From Limnomonas spitsbergensis (taxonomy: Eukaryota; Chlorophyta; Chlorophyceae; Chlamydomonadales), in the NCBI GenBank assembly GCA_037349105.1, contig JAYJMM010000004.1, positions 1,391,001 through 1,455,000 of the forward strand: a stretch of 64,000 nucleotides of DNA. The letters run 5' to 3'. Below the pieces are notes generated by a model. The model was not told the origin of the DNA and ran no database searches. It was given only the letters and a program-made list of their open reading frames with translations. The stretch's first letter is position 1, and the number at the start of each line of letters is the position of its first letter. This document shows positions 20,201 through 28,490 of this stretch, piece after piece. Made by a program: the position numbers and the translations under genes.

Positions 20201-23200
20201 GTCATGGGATTCCTGAACTTCTACCGGTGCTACATCCCGGATTTCTCTCGAAAAGCCGCATGCATCAACGCACTGCTTGTCAAGGGGGTCCCGTTTGTGT
20301 GGGGTCCCGAGCAGGCCCAGGCGTTTCAGCTGATCAAAACTGAGATGTGCGAAGGAGGCAGGGTGCTACGCAGACCTGACTACAGCGGAACGTGTCCAGA
20401 TGGCAAGGGGCCACCAAGGCCATTCCTGTTGTACACCGACTTCTCTAAACAGGGTATAGGGGCGGTGCTAGGGCAGTGTGATGACAGCGGCAGGGAGTAC
20501 ATGGTAGCCTGCACTTCCCGTTCCCTGAACAAAAGCGAAAAGAACTACTCGTCATTCCAGGGGGAAATGCTCGCCGCAGTGTACGCTGCCCGCACGTACC
20601 GCCATATGCTCTTTGGGTGCAAGGTGCATTTGGTCACAGACCACGAACCCCTCACCTATCTCATGGATAACCAGGCCCTAGTGGGGCAGCACGCCCGCTG
20701 GGCACTCATGCTCCAGGAGCTTGACATTACCATTGTCCACCGGTCAGGGGCCTGCCACCAGAACGCAGATATCCCGTCTAGGTCACCCCTCCCGTCATCT
20801 GACGACCGCACAGGAGCGCGGCTAGACGATGTCGCCCCTGAGCCGCACACCCCTAGTGGGACCGCCTGCGGACCACAGGTCGCTATGCTCACAGGCCTAG
20901 GCAGGGTAAACCAGTGGCACGCAGATCAGGTGGTTCGCCTAGCACAAGAGGGCAGACGAGGCGTGCGCCGCCTGCGGGCCGCTGAGACGGCATGTACAGT
21001 GGCCCCGTGCGGCCAGGCTATCTCCAGCGCAAAGGATGAGGACGATGAGCAGGCACAGCCTGCCAGTACTGCAGAAAGAGCTTTCAATAGCAGGGCCAGG
21101 GCCAGGGACCTGATCAACAATGTGCTGACCGACCTGCCACGCTCGACCCCGGCCCACCTCCATGCAGGGGTGGATACGGCATGCCTACCAACAGAGGCGG
21201 TGTACGCCCTGGAGCAAGAGGGAGTGGTCCTGTTCGAGCCCTTCGGAGGTATGTGCTCTGGGCTTGAGATGGTGCTTAGGGCAGGCATCCCGGTCACACA
21301 GTATCTGTACGCCGACACCAGTGCCACCATGCGGGAGATCGCGGGGGGGAGACTGGTGCAGCTGCACAAGCAATACCCGCTATTGCTCCCAGCGCCAGCT
21401 GTCGAGGGGGCGTTCAGGGCATTGCCCCAGGACGTGTACTCCATTACTGCCCAGCACTTCATAGAGGCTGGGGCACAGCAAGGTCGCCAGTGGTTTATGG
21501 TAGCAGGATGGGAGTGCCACGACTTGTCGGCTGCAGGCAAGGGCAAGGGGCTCGAGGGGGACAGGAGCAAGTCTTTCTTCCCGCTTATCAAGCTGCTCGG
21601 CTCCTTGCAGATTCTGCAGAGGGCCAAGCCGCCAGCATACCTGATTGAAAATGTCGCTATGCAGCTAAACCAGAGGAGCGAGAAGGCTAGCGTAGAGGCT
21701 TTCGGCGAGGTGTGCAGGATGCTGGGCAGGCCTTCCCTGTTTGATGCAGCGCAAGTGGGATCCTATGCCCACCGCACGCGCAACTACTGGGGCAACCTGG
21801 CACCAGCTGCAGACATTGAGTTTGTTATCCAGGCATCGCATAGGCCGCACGACGGTATTGTGGATGACATTCTGGACGAGGGTAGTAGGGCGCAGGTCGT
21901 GGCCTGCCCCGATAACGGCGGGTACCGTATCAATGTGTCTGGGCAACCAAGGAGGGCGCTGCCCTGCCTCATGGCCACCCCCGCATCCTACGCTTTCCGG
22001 AACGGGCAGATCGGCATGGTTTTCAGGCCCATGGGGGGCCTGCAGGAACCGAATGCCAATGAAAGGGAGAGGGCCATGGGGTACGCAGTGGGGTCCACTT
22101 TGCCCCGCCCCGACTTTCCTGAGGGAGATAGGAGGGCCGCCTTGGGCAGGTGCATGGATGCTTGGGCTCTCGAGGCTTGGCTCACCATAGCCCTCGAGGT
22201 GGCCAAGATCATCCCTAGGGAGCTGGCCCGCAGGGCTGGTTTACCAGGCCCGGACCACGACCCTGCTATCGGCATGACCCTGACGTCCACACATTGCGCC
22301 CTAGCCAGTGCAGGCAAAGCATGCTCCGGCGAGGGCGAAGCGGCGGCAACGTATCGGCAATGCTTGGGGGAGTCAGCGGCAGCAGACTGGGCGGATGCCG
22401 CCCAGGAACCAGGTGGGCAGCCTGACCCAGAACCAGATCCCGTCCGGGTTGCTGACGACGAGGCAGGGGAGGTCGTGGACCCGCCAGGGTGCGCAGCAGG
22501 GCCTGCAGCCCGGGTGGACGTATGGACAGACGTGCCAGTCCTGCACTACCTGCAATCAAAAATGCACCCCCCTGGAGCAGAGGCAGGGGAACAGGCCAGG
22601 GTGCAGCGTAGAGCCGCACCTTTCCAGTGGGAACCAGAGAGGGGGGGCGTGCTGATGAGGGTGATGCCAGACGGACGGCGGTGTGTAGTTCCCAGGCCCG
22701 AGGACAGACAGGCAGTAATCAGGGAAGCTCACGCTAGCACCGGTCACTTCGGCAGCCACCGCACGGCCTTCATGATCCTGCAGCAGCACTGGTGGAGAGG
22801 GCTTAGGGCAGCGGTCAGGAAGGCTGTCCAGGAGTGCGGGGTGTGCGACAGGGCAAGGGCGTCCACGTTCAATCACACGCAGCCAGACCTGCACCCACTC
22901 CCTATTGAGGGTTTATTTTTTCGCTGGGGTGTGGACCTGTGCGGGCCGTTCACTACCACGCCTAGGGGCAACCGGTACGTCATGGTGTGTGTAGAGCACT
23001 ACTCCAAGTGGGTGGAGCTTATCCCCATCCCCAGCAAGGCGTCTGACGTAACGGCCTTGGCATTCTTCCAAAACGTGGTCGCACGGTTTGGGGGATGCGC
23101 AGAAGTGGTCACCGATCAGGGGACAGAGTTCCAGGGAGAGTTCCAGGACATGTTACTAGATTGCTTCATTGACCATCGCACCACCTCTGCCAACCATCCC

Positions 23201-24337
23201 CAGGCGGATGGGCTATCCGAACGGGCTGTCCAGACCCTCAAGACGGGCCTGCGCAAGTGCTGCGGGGACGGGAGCAGCGACGACTCGTGGGATAGGATGG
23301 TCTCGTGGGTAGCGCTGGGTTTCCGGTGCTCGCCTCAGCAGGCTACGCGCATGGCTCCCTACGAGGTCCTGTACGGGCAGAAGCCAGTGTTCCCCTCCAA
23401 GGTCGGGGCAGACCTATGGAGCACAGCGCGAGTGGCAACAGTGGAGGAGGCCGCAGACCTGCTCCTCGCCAGAGTGGCCAGGATCAAGGAGGCCCTTCCG
23501 GTCGCGGGAGAGCACCTCAAGATCGCACAGCACCGGGACAAGTTGCGCTACGCCAGGATCCGCGGAGGAGGATATGTACCCCAGGTCAGGCGGTTCGCCG
23601 TTGGGGATTACGTGTACGTCCGGTACGCTTCAGAGCGGCGCAGCCTCGACCCCAAAGCCAGGCCGGAAATCCTGCGGGTGCAGAGGCTGGGGGAGACGGG
23701 GGCGTTGGTGCTGGAGGGAGCCGATGGCTTGACCGTAACAGAGAACGCAGTCAACTGCTCCCCGTGCCACCTCCCCAACCTGAAAGGCAGGGTGGATTTC
23801 GGCACCACCAGGCCCAACGTCAGCCTGTCCTGCGAAGTCTGCCGCCTACCCGACCGGGGGGAAGTCATGCTCCTGTGTGACGCATGCAATACCGGCTGGC
23901 ACATGGATTGCCTCACGCCAGCGCTATACACCATACCCGAGGGCGATTGGATGTGCCCCAGGTGCAAGCCAGCATCAAGGACAAGCGAAGAGACGGGCCC
24001 GGCCGCAGCAGCGGGACCCAACTACCCATCCCATCACGAGGAGACAGCGCCACGGGCAGCCAGGGCAGCCGCCAGAGCAGCCCAAGAGACAGGAGCCATG
24101 GACAAGCCAGAGGTGGAGGTCATGGCCACCAATCCGGCCACTAAACAGATGGAGCGGGGCATCGCCAGGCCCATGCCCAACGGGCTGTATGACATTTCAT
24201 ACACAACGGGCAGAGGAGAAGCCAACGTCACCCCCAGGGCAGTCCAGCGCAGGGCCAAAGCGGCCACCGACGCAGCAAGAACAGAGGAGGAGACAGCTGC
24301 CAAGGGACAGACAGCCAGGGGGGACAGGGAGGGATAA
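17276..24337 (+). CDS. Retrotransposon ORF2 (Pol): PHD-like/CCHC, RT, RNase H, DNMT3-like methyltransferase, integrase, PHD finger
   Basis: About 2353 codons; residues are numbered from 17282 = 1. A C4HC3 PHD-like cluster lies at about 103-145, with a further Cys-rich block behind it, then two CCHC knuckles (CERCGKKGHDYHAC and CAICFHQGHLAMAC). A hydrophobic segment is at about 558-581. Reverse transcriptase has catalytic D830, D895 and D896 (FIDDLLVYSD). RNase H has D1053 (LYTDFSKQG), E1095 and TDHEPL. The methyltransferase domain is at about 1313-1640. The integrase has an HHCC region near 1815-1860 and D1885, D1945 and E1980, a D-E spacing one residue shorter than usual. A GPY/F-like module precedes a canonical PHD finger from C2184 to about 2228. 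The tail is basic and unassigned. It is expected to act in particles and the nucleus: copying, possibly methylating, and inserting element DNA. Confidence 0.93.
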   Translation, partial: QFVARRDRQRLEGGAPWPVPQGSPEPRGGRIEASLRYRLSMVPDPSPDPRLQGRNQTAEELRQAFRGRLRALSEAQPPELGDPGTGGAVTSGQSSGSGQERTEPCAGCDQARTGERLIWCSACGTAWHDLCMRTPRTGAARVCQFCMTPEARLPSCLGCGESIGPTEQPSRRCCRCHATACGACMDKPGVGGTRRGAWACCGCSDAVPPAWGHHSVHSEPCERCGKKGHDYHACPAPRLREGRCAICFHQGHLAMACPERNQSLGFIRQRQMEEDSRLGVRWWCSAQEALPGERKVVFKAAHSRATVSDVRQAIEERRQDEANQARRGEQRPVPFREWYRETADQPLQPSMHAVQYAQILSIGAELIKANDEGRWPEAGEPLDNWPVEWGVPERTSLWNYQAIQRTMLQPHQLGRQPRSAARSSSSARAQTVSPEGAYRFAAGCTGPTATEGHQTPTSRGETRPADSSKVRAAAARRARNARTRARQRRRKAAARDASNSTGCPSPPTRISQVELEISWREGPEDRGPPAMPSPPAPAGPQPSPRQQPACRGLLPCTAFRGLLACLCHLALVWLLLSCLPGAQASGRGVRGGGFTAGQGAFVSSREAAAKLEPGWLRPPVDMPAPRPPRQQSTWDQGTSSAGPQAVTGEPLAGGVIDMFQPGGVVHAPSEYVKTEEGWLLGKHPDFTGEQQEQLEQSLRDRQGAFAYSMLELPGYCGAQGEFTLALEDEHSSCFQKARDMPPPKAAIFKEKCQPMIEAGIIVRVPQGGPIKFAANSVVAAKKCAETGEWSDHRIAHDMRRMNLRTAKQEFAIPRMETIFQNLGTAKVFSKVDLRSGFMQIPIKVEDQPKTAFWMGPELWMYTKLNFGLRNGPPFFQRMMEEEIARAGLSSFCVAFIDDLLVYSDTPADHIRHVELMLDMLHAVGLRAHPDKSLFGCATVEYLGHNVSAQGLTPHAAKIAAVMALPEPASVKNIQEVMGFLNFYRCYIPDFSRKAACINALLVKGVPFVWGPEQAQAFQLIKTEMCEGGRVLRRPDYSGTCPDGKGPPRPFLLYTDFSKQGIGAVLGQCDDSGREYMVACTSRSLNKSEKNYSSFQGEMLAAVYAARTYRHMLFGCKVHLVTDHEPLTYLMDNQALVGQHARWALMLQELDITIVHRSGACHQNADIPSRSPLPSSDDRTGARLDDVAPEPHTPSGTACGPQVAMLTGLGRVNQWHADQVVRLAQEGRRGVRRLRAAETACTVAPCGQAISSAKDEDDEQAQPASTAERAFNSRARARDLINNVLTDLPRSTPAHLHAGVDTACLPTEAVYALEQEGVVLFEPFGGMCSGLEMVLRAGIPVTQYLYADTSATMREIAGGRLVQLHKQYPLLLPAPAVEGAFRALPQDVYSITAQHFIEAGAQQGRQWFMVAGWECHDLSAAGKGKGLEGDRSKSFFPLIKLLGSLQILQRAKPPAYLIENVAMQLNQRSEKASVEAFGEVCRMLGRPSLFDAAQVGSYAHRTRNYWGNLAPAADIEFVIQASHRPHDGIVDDILDEGSRAQVVACPDNGGYRINVSGQPRRALPCLMATPASYAFRNGQIGMVFRPMGGLQEPNANERERAMGYAVGSTLPRPDFPEGDRRAALGRCMDAWALEAWLTIALEVAKIIPRELARRAGLPGPDHDPAIGMTLTSTHCALASAGKACSGEGEAAATYRQCLGESAAADWADAAQEPGGQPDPEPDPVRVADDEAGEVVDPPGCAAGPAARVDVWTDVPVLHYLQSKMHPPGAEAGEQARVQRRAAPFQWEPERGGVLMRVMPDGRRCVVPRPEDRQAVIREAHASTGHFGSHRTAFMILQQHWWRGLRAAVRKAVQECGVCDRARASTFNHTQPDLHPLPIEGLFFRWGVDLCGPFTTTPRGNRYVMVCVEHYSKWVELIPIPSKASDVTALAFFQNVVARFGGCAEVVTDQGTEFQGEFQDMLLDCFIDHRTTSANHPQADGLSERAVQTLKTGLRKCCGDGSSDDSWDRMVSWVALGFRCSPQQATRMAPYEVLYGQKPVFPSKVGADLWSTARVATVEEAADLLLARVARIKEALPVAGEHLKIAQHRDKLRYARIRGGGYVPQVRRFAVGDYVYVRYASERRSLDPKARPEILRVQRLGETGALVLEGADGLTVTENAVNCSPCHLPNLKGRVDFGTTRPNVSLSCEVCRLPDRGEVMLLCDACNTGWHMDCLTPALYTIPEGDWMCPRCKPASRTSEETGPAAAAGPNYPSHHEETAPRAARAAARAAQETGAMDKPEVEVMATNPATKQMERGIARPMPNGLYDISYTTGRGEANVTPRAVQRRAKAATDAARTEEETAAKGQTARGDREG
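21215..22200 (+). other. DNMT3-like cytosine-5 DNA methyltransferase domain inside Pol
   Basis: Residues about 1313-1640 of ORF2, between RNase H and integrase. Motif I: LFEPFGGMCSGLEMVLRAG. Motif IV: AGWECHDLS, with the candidate catalytic C1412, followed by a KGLEGDRSKSFF stretch that parallels KGLYEGTGRLFF of DNMT3. Motif VI: LIENVAM (E1456). Motif VIII: HRTRNYWGNL (R1498-L1506), the DNMT3-type RxRYxWGNL signature. Motifs IX/X: ERERAMGYAVGSTLPRPDF, then LGRCMDAWALEAWL. The order is that of a non-permuted C5 methylase. Two positions are odd: Glu replaces the near-invariant Pro before the catalytic Cys, and motif I lacks the usual acidic residue of LFDG/LFSG forms. The family is secure by motif order; activity is inferred. 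Confidence 0.88.
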
Positions 24338-24577
24338 GAGCCTACTAGAACCGCCACAGGGCCAGCCACCTGTAGGGGCAGGTTTGGGTGAGCACCGCTG
24401 CTACTGCACACGTCTCCTGTGGCTTAGGGCCAGGTGTCAACGGTGCAGTGGGGCGAGAGCAGCGGGTATTCCGCAGCGCCAGTGTTCCTGTGAAGCGCTG
24501 GATGTTGATTAACAGAAGGATTCTGTAGGACCGGACGAGCCCCGCTGTAGATTCGGTTCATTCGCATGCGACCCGCT

Positions 24578-24775
24578 GTAGACTTCTGATGGTTTCTGAT
24601 GAATTCTGACTTCTGATGGTTTCTGATGGTTTCTGAGGAATTCTGACTTCTGATGGTTTCTGATGAATTCTGACTTCTGATGGTTTCTGATGGTTTCTGA
24701 TGCATTCTGATTTCTGAGGGATTCTGACAATTTCTGATGGATTCTGATGGCTTCTGGCTTCCCATAGTTATGATG
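24578..24775 (+). repeat. TTCTGATGG-type minisatellite in the retrotransposon 3' region
   Basis: About 200 bp of ~10-bp units (ttctgatggt, ttctgatgaa, ttctgacttc) lie after the Pol stop codon. The translation of the complementary strand is a repetitive Ser/Glu/Thr/Ile/Arg string and is not taken as a gene. The rest of 24338-25149 shows no gene. Confidence 0.85.
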
Positions 24776-25149
24776 GTTTCTCAGGGGTTCGGACCCTTTC
24801 TTGACTTCAAACAAGCATGACAATGGTGACGGTACCGGATTCTGTATGCCCTGATCAGGCCAGAGAGAAACCGGGAACCCAGAGGCCTGAGTCGAGTTTT
24901 CGGTACCTTGGTTGGACCTAGGGTTCACCACGGGTTTCAGTGAGTATTCTTCGGTGCATTTCCTTTTGTTGATTTCCGGCAGTGGATTTTCTTCAGTGGA
25001 TTTTTCAGCCGACTGGCTGGATCGCAGTCAGGTGTTTAGGAGGGTTCCGCGTTGGGGAACTGACAAGTTCTACGTGTACATATTTTCCGATCTCAGTTTC
25101 AGTACCACCCCTAGTCCGGCTCCCCACGCACGCCCGGTGTGCGTTTCGT

Positions 25150-25164
25150 GAGGAGCGGGGGGCG
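25150..25164 (+). promoter_or_regulatory. Candidate polypurine tract
   Basis: A purine-rich run (gaggagcggggggcg) lies immediately before the beta1 block. Plus-strand DNA synthesis in LTR elements starts from such a tract at the border of the 3' terminal repeat. Its position suggests that, in reverse transcription, the repeat unit is beta followed by alpha. Confidence 0.6.
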
Positions 25165-25395
25165 AGTAAAGTAGGGGCGGTACCCACAGCTAGGGGCGCC
25201 CGGGTAGGCCAGCCTTATCTCTTATGCGGTACGCTGTACCAAGTTACCCCTTTACAGCCCTTGTACCTCAGCAGTGTAGTACAAGAGGCACGCGTGTACA
25301 GGTGTTGAACCTTAGTTGTGAGTAGTTTGAGCCTCTATAAGGCAGTACTGACAGCTTACACCATTTTGGCACGGTTACTGCTTTATGGTGCGACA
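25165..25395 (+). repeat. Terminal repeat block beta1
   Basis: 231 bp, repeated at 26033-26263 with one visible substitution (ctctataagg here, ctctctaagg there). It starts agtaaagtagg and ends gtgcgaca. TATAA at 25336-25340 could be a promoter box. Confidence 0.92.
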
Positions 25396-25401
25396 GCTGT
25401 C
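25392..25401. other. Palindromic beta1/alpha2 junction
   Basis: GACAGCTGTC is a perfect 10-bp palindrome at the point where the beta end (gaca) meets the alpha start (tgtc) with GC between them. The outer ends of the whole element are these same two borders, so this junction looks like the joined ends of a circular or tandem intermediate. Confidence 0.7.
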
Positions 25402-26032
25402 ACGGTATAATGCAGTATACGTGCCAAAACCGTGGGACCGCTGATGCGTCCCCGTAGACTCCGCAGCTTCCCTGCGGAGCCCCCTTTTTAGGGTTAGGAG
25501 CCCAGCTTCCCACTTTCGGGAAGGTCCGAGGCAGGATTTCCCGTACTCAGTAAATAGGGCTTGCCGGGACCTTTGAATCCCGGCTTGCACGCTTGACACT
25601 TACTTCGTTCCTTTTTAAGTGGACAGACCTCTAATTGTAAACAGCACCGGCCTTTGTCCAGGATAAAGCCCAGTGAAGAGCATTAAGTCAGTACCCCTAT
25701 TACAGTCAAGCCTAGTTCAGCTACTCAGCCGGCATAGCAAGCTCAAGACTCCCTAGCGGGAAGCCCGACTCAACCTAGGACTACGTCTACGGTCAGCGTC
25801 TGCGGCAACCCCCGCTTTACGCGGTAAGTGATCTCCCGTCCTGCCCGGCTCGCTACCCGACAGGCCGTGGATCTAGCCCTCCGAGCGTAGCACCGTGTCT
25901 ATCATCTAGAAATCCCAGCCGCAGCTTAACGCGTTGCGCATCCGCGACCAGTGTGTAGACACTGAGCTCGCCCGTAGGCGTCCGCCACTCTGTGGGGAAG
26001 AAGTCCGCCACGGACCTGAAGCAACCATCGCG
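25398..26032 (+). repeat. Terminal repeat block alpha2
   Basis: 635 bp, the second copy of the left terminal block 6506-7141. It is flanked on both sides by beta copies. Confidence 0.92.
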
Positions 26033-26263
26033 AGTAAAGTAGGGGCGGTACCCACAGCTAGGGGCGCCCGGGTAGGCCAGCCTTATCTCTTATGCGGTAC
26101 GCTGTACCAAGTTACCCCTTTACAGCCCTTGTACCTCAGCAGTGTAGTACAAGAGGCACGCGTGTACAGGTGTTGAACCTTAGTTGTGAGTAGTTTGAGC
26201 CTCTCTAAGGCAGTACTGACAGCTTACACCATTTTGGCACGGTTACTGCTTTATGGTGCGACA
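26033..26263 (+). repeat. Terminal repeat block beta2 (right end of element)
   Basis: Second copy of 25165-25395. It ends gcgaca at 26263 and is followed by AGGG and the resumed LINE sequence. Confidence 0.92.
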
Positions 26264-26330
26264 AGGGAGGAAAGATGGAAAGAGACACATAAGGGGGCAG
26301 GACAAAAGAAAGGAGGGAAATGGTGCATTA
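26264..26330 (-). mobile_element. Right half of the LINE 3' end interrupted by the retrotransposon
   Basis: The sequence gggaggaaagatggaaag and the following ~50 bp match 50114-50165, which in that copy directly follows the segment equivalent to 6437-6501. The first four bases (AGGG) are the second copy of the target duplication. Confidence 0.8.
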
Positions 26331-26614
26331 GACAAACAGGTGCACATTTTGTATAATGCTGTTGCGGCTGAAATATACGATTCATTGAACTTCCCTTCAT
26401 AAAATCACCACTCGTCACACTGTGGGCAGTACCAATATCCATTTTATTCACTAGATCTCAAGCTTGATACACACAGTCTGATGTACGGTACAACCAACCA
26501 CTTATAGCCTCTGCCGAGGTGCCTTGTGCCGGGTAGCTAGAGACAGGGGCAGCATGCTGTAAGGAATTCGGTAGGGTGCCCCCCAGCCGCGGGATGGTAG
26601 CTAGCTGGAGGCAA

Positions 26615-28345
26615 AGGTCAATGAAATTACACCTCTGTGCCCTGCTCAAAAAGGCTCTGCCGCGTGGGCGCCCAACAGTCCCGTTGGGAAAATAAAAGGA
26701 ACTTGAGATAAGAGGGAAAGAAGGAGAAGAACACAAAGGAGAAAGAAATAACCCCCCCCCAAAAGGAAAAGGCAGCCCAAAGTATCCCTGCCCTCTCAAG
26801 CCAATTCCCCAAGAGGGTAAAAAAGAACGAGGCCTCAACAATGCCTACTACGTTATCAACAAAAGTCAGAACCTCCCACTCAAGCCTGCCCTGGTACAAC
26901 TGTTGAAAGTCTGTGGCGCCCTCCGGGGGGCCTGTCCAGCCTCTCTCCCTAAGCCTCTCCTTCACGTAAGGGCAATGGATGCAGACATGCAGCGCATCCT
27001 CCACATGCTCGCCATCTCCCCTTACCCAACACTGCTGGCAGCAGCGTGCCTCACGTTGTTGACCGCTCCGCCGTCCTCTCGTGTCAGCCGGGCTAACCGC
27101 ACCGAGCCGTACGTTCGTGCGCACGCACGCGCATGCCCTTCGGCTCGTGCGGCCCCTGGCCTGCGCCCGCCGAAGACTGAAACCAGGTGCTGTAGGCGGC
27201 AGTAGACCTGTGTTCAGTGGCAAGATCTCTGGGGTCCCCTCTGCCAGCTGCATCCAGCTGCGCCTGCTCATATGCTGCATCAGCTAGCGCTAGCACCTCT
27301 GTGATAAGTAGTAACTGTACGTCAGTCTCTGTCTGACGCAGTTAGGGGACGGCTGATCCTAGTTCCAGCTACAGCAAGGCACCTAGCAATTCACTGCACC
27401 AATTGCGTCCTCCGGTGCCCTGCCTGGCAACGAGCTCCATGTCGGCCACCATGGCTGCCGCCATGATTGGGCTGTCTTGCTGTGCTGTTGGTGCGACCGC
27501 TGCGTTTTAGAGGCGAAGTACATGCTGCCACCACATTTGCTGTAACGGCTGGATCTGCAGCTCCCTCGTGACCCCCCAGCTGGCAGCGGACGCAGGTAGC
27601 CCTGCAGCATGGCGCAGATACTGGAGACTGCATCCTGCTCTTGAGGCAATGCCGCGGCCTGAGGTAATTGGTGGCCCACACCACATCGCCGTAGTTGGCT
27701 GCAAGCACAGACGCCAACCGGATGCGTGTAGGCAGATGATGCCTGAGGCACACCTTGGCGGCCATGCGGCAGACACGCTGCAACGCGGCAGCCAAAGGCC
27801 CCTCTCTACCTTGCATGGCCTTCCTCATGCTGCCGCTCTCGTGCTGGATTATGCCTAAGAACTTCAGCTCTATCCTATCTGGGCCATACACGCAAGTATG
27901 GGCTGATTGCAAGCGCTGCGCTGCTAAGCGGCTGCCAAACTCAAATATCTCTGCCTTGCTGACGTTGACCTGGAGCTGTTTGACTGCCGCAGATTCATGC
28001 AGGGCATCTAGCATTCACTACAGCCCTGTCGGGCTGCTGGCTAGCAGGGAGAGATGATCCGCAGATAAGAGGCACACCTGAGTCTTAACCCCGCCCCCAA
28101 TACAATACCCTCTGCCGGGCACTGGGCTGCAATCTTGCCCGACAGATCGCTGATATGGAGGCTGGAGAGGAGGGGACTGAGTGGGGTAAAGGTGCACCAT
28201 CACCACCTGGCGGCGGGCAGCCCCGCAAATGTCGTGTGTACATCCCTTGCCTACTGCCTGGTATGTGTTGTTCCACTTATCTTTGTTGAGGGCTAGGATC
28301 TGGACGGGCTGGGGTTTCTTCGGACTTCCTATACTTCGGGCGAAG
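26615..28345 (-). pseudogene. Degenerate LINE (non-LTR retrotransposon) remnant: reverse transcriptase C-terminus and zinc-binding tail
   Basis: Read on the minus strand from 28345 down. An RT region with frameshifts comes first, including LLSADHLSLLASSPTGL near 28020-28070, where the usual YADD box has become SADH. A thumb-like region follows (NVSKAEIFEFGSRLAAQRLQ and onward), and then a Cys/His tail at about 26900-27060 (CCQQCWVRGDGEHVEDALH...C). The 3' end near 26616 carries the dispersed LINE end. Several frame breaks and the lost catalytic Asp mean it is dead. I see nothing else in 26331-26614. Confidence 0.8.
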
Positions 28346-28394
28346 GTACTTTTCATTCTCTTTTTTCCGTATGTTCCTTTCCTTTCTCCTGTAG

Positions 28395-28490
28395 CCTTAA
28401 GTTTCTTTCACTCCCAACCACAGACAGTTGGGCGCCCTCGTAGCCAAGCCTTCCCAGTAAGGCCCAGAGGTGTTATGTCACTGCCAACCT
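28395..28490 (+). mobile_element. Short plus-strand LINE 3' end
   Basis: Contains cagttgggcgccctcgtagc, a spacer, and ggcccagaggtgttatgtca: the reverse complement of the segment seen at 26618-26720, so this copy points the other way. It is 5'-truncated to about 100 bp. Confidence 0.65.

Larger units (their letters stand above)
6506..26263 (+). mobile_element. Giant Ty3/gypsy-type retrotransposon carrying a cytosine DNA methyltransferase domain
   Basis: The element spans 19,758 bp. The left end starts TGTC and the right end stops GACA, and the element interrupts a LINE 3' end. A related LINE end at 50047-50170 runs uninterrupted through the equivalent point (ctaactaaagag / gggaggaaagatgg), which fixes both borders. 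Order: terminal block alpha1, leader, ORF1 (Gag, CCHC, protease, unknown domains), in-frame TGA, ORF2 (PHD-like, CCHC, RT, RNase H, C5 methyltransferase, integrase, PHD), a minisatellite, a polypurine tract, then beta1-alpha2-beta2. RT, RNase H and integrase motifs place it with Ty3/gypsy. Both frames are open and the alpha copies differ by one base, so the insertion is young and possibly still able to move. Coding parts look clearly richer in G+C than the flanks. Confidence 0.93.

Noticed and set aside
22860..24000. Endogenous retrovirus with envelope gene
   Set aside because: No envelope-like signal, furin site or transmembrane glycoprotein frame follows integrase; Pol is followed only by a minisatellite and terminal repeats.
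6506..26263. Tyrosine recombinase expected from the split terminal repeats
   Set aside because: I read both long frames and found no R...HxxR...Y recombinase; instead there is an HHCC zinc region and a D-D-E integrase core.
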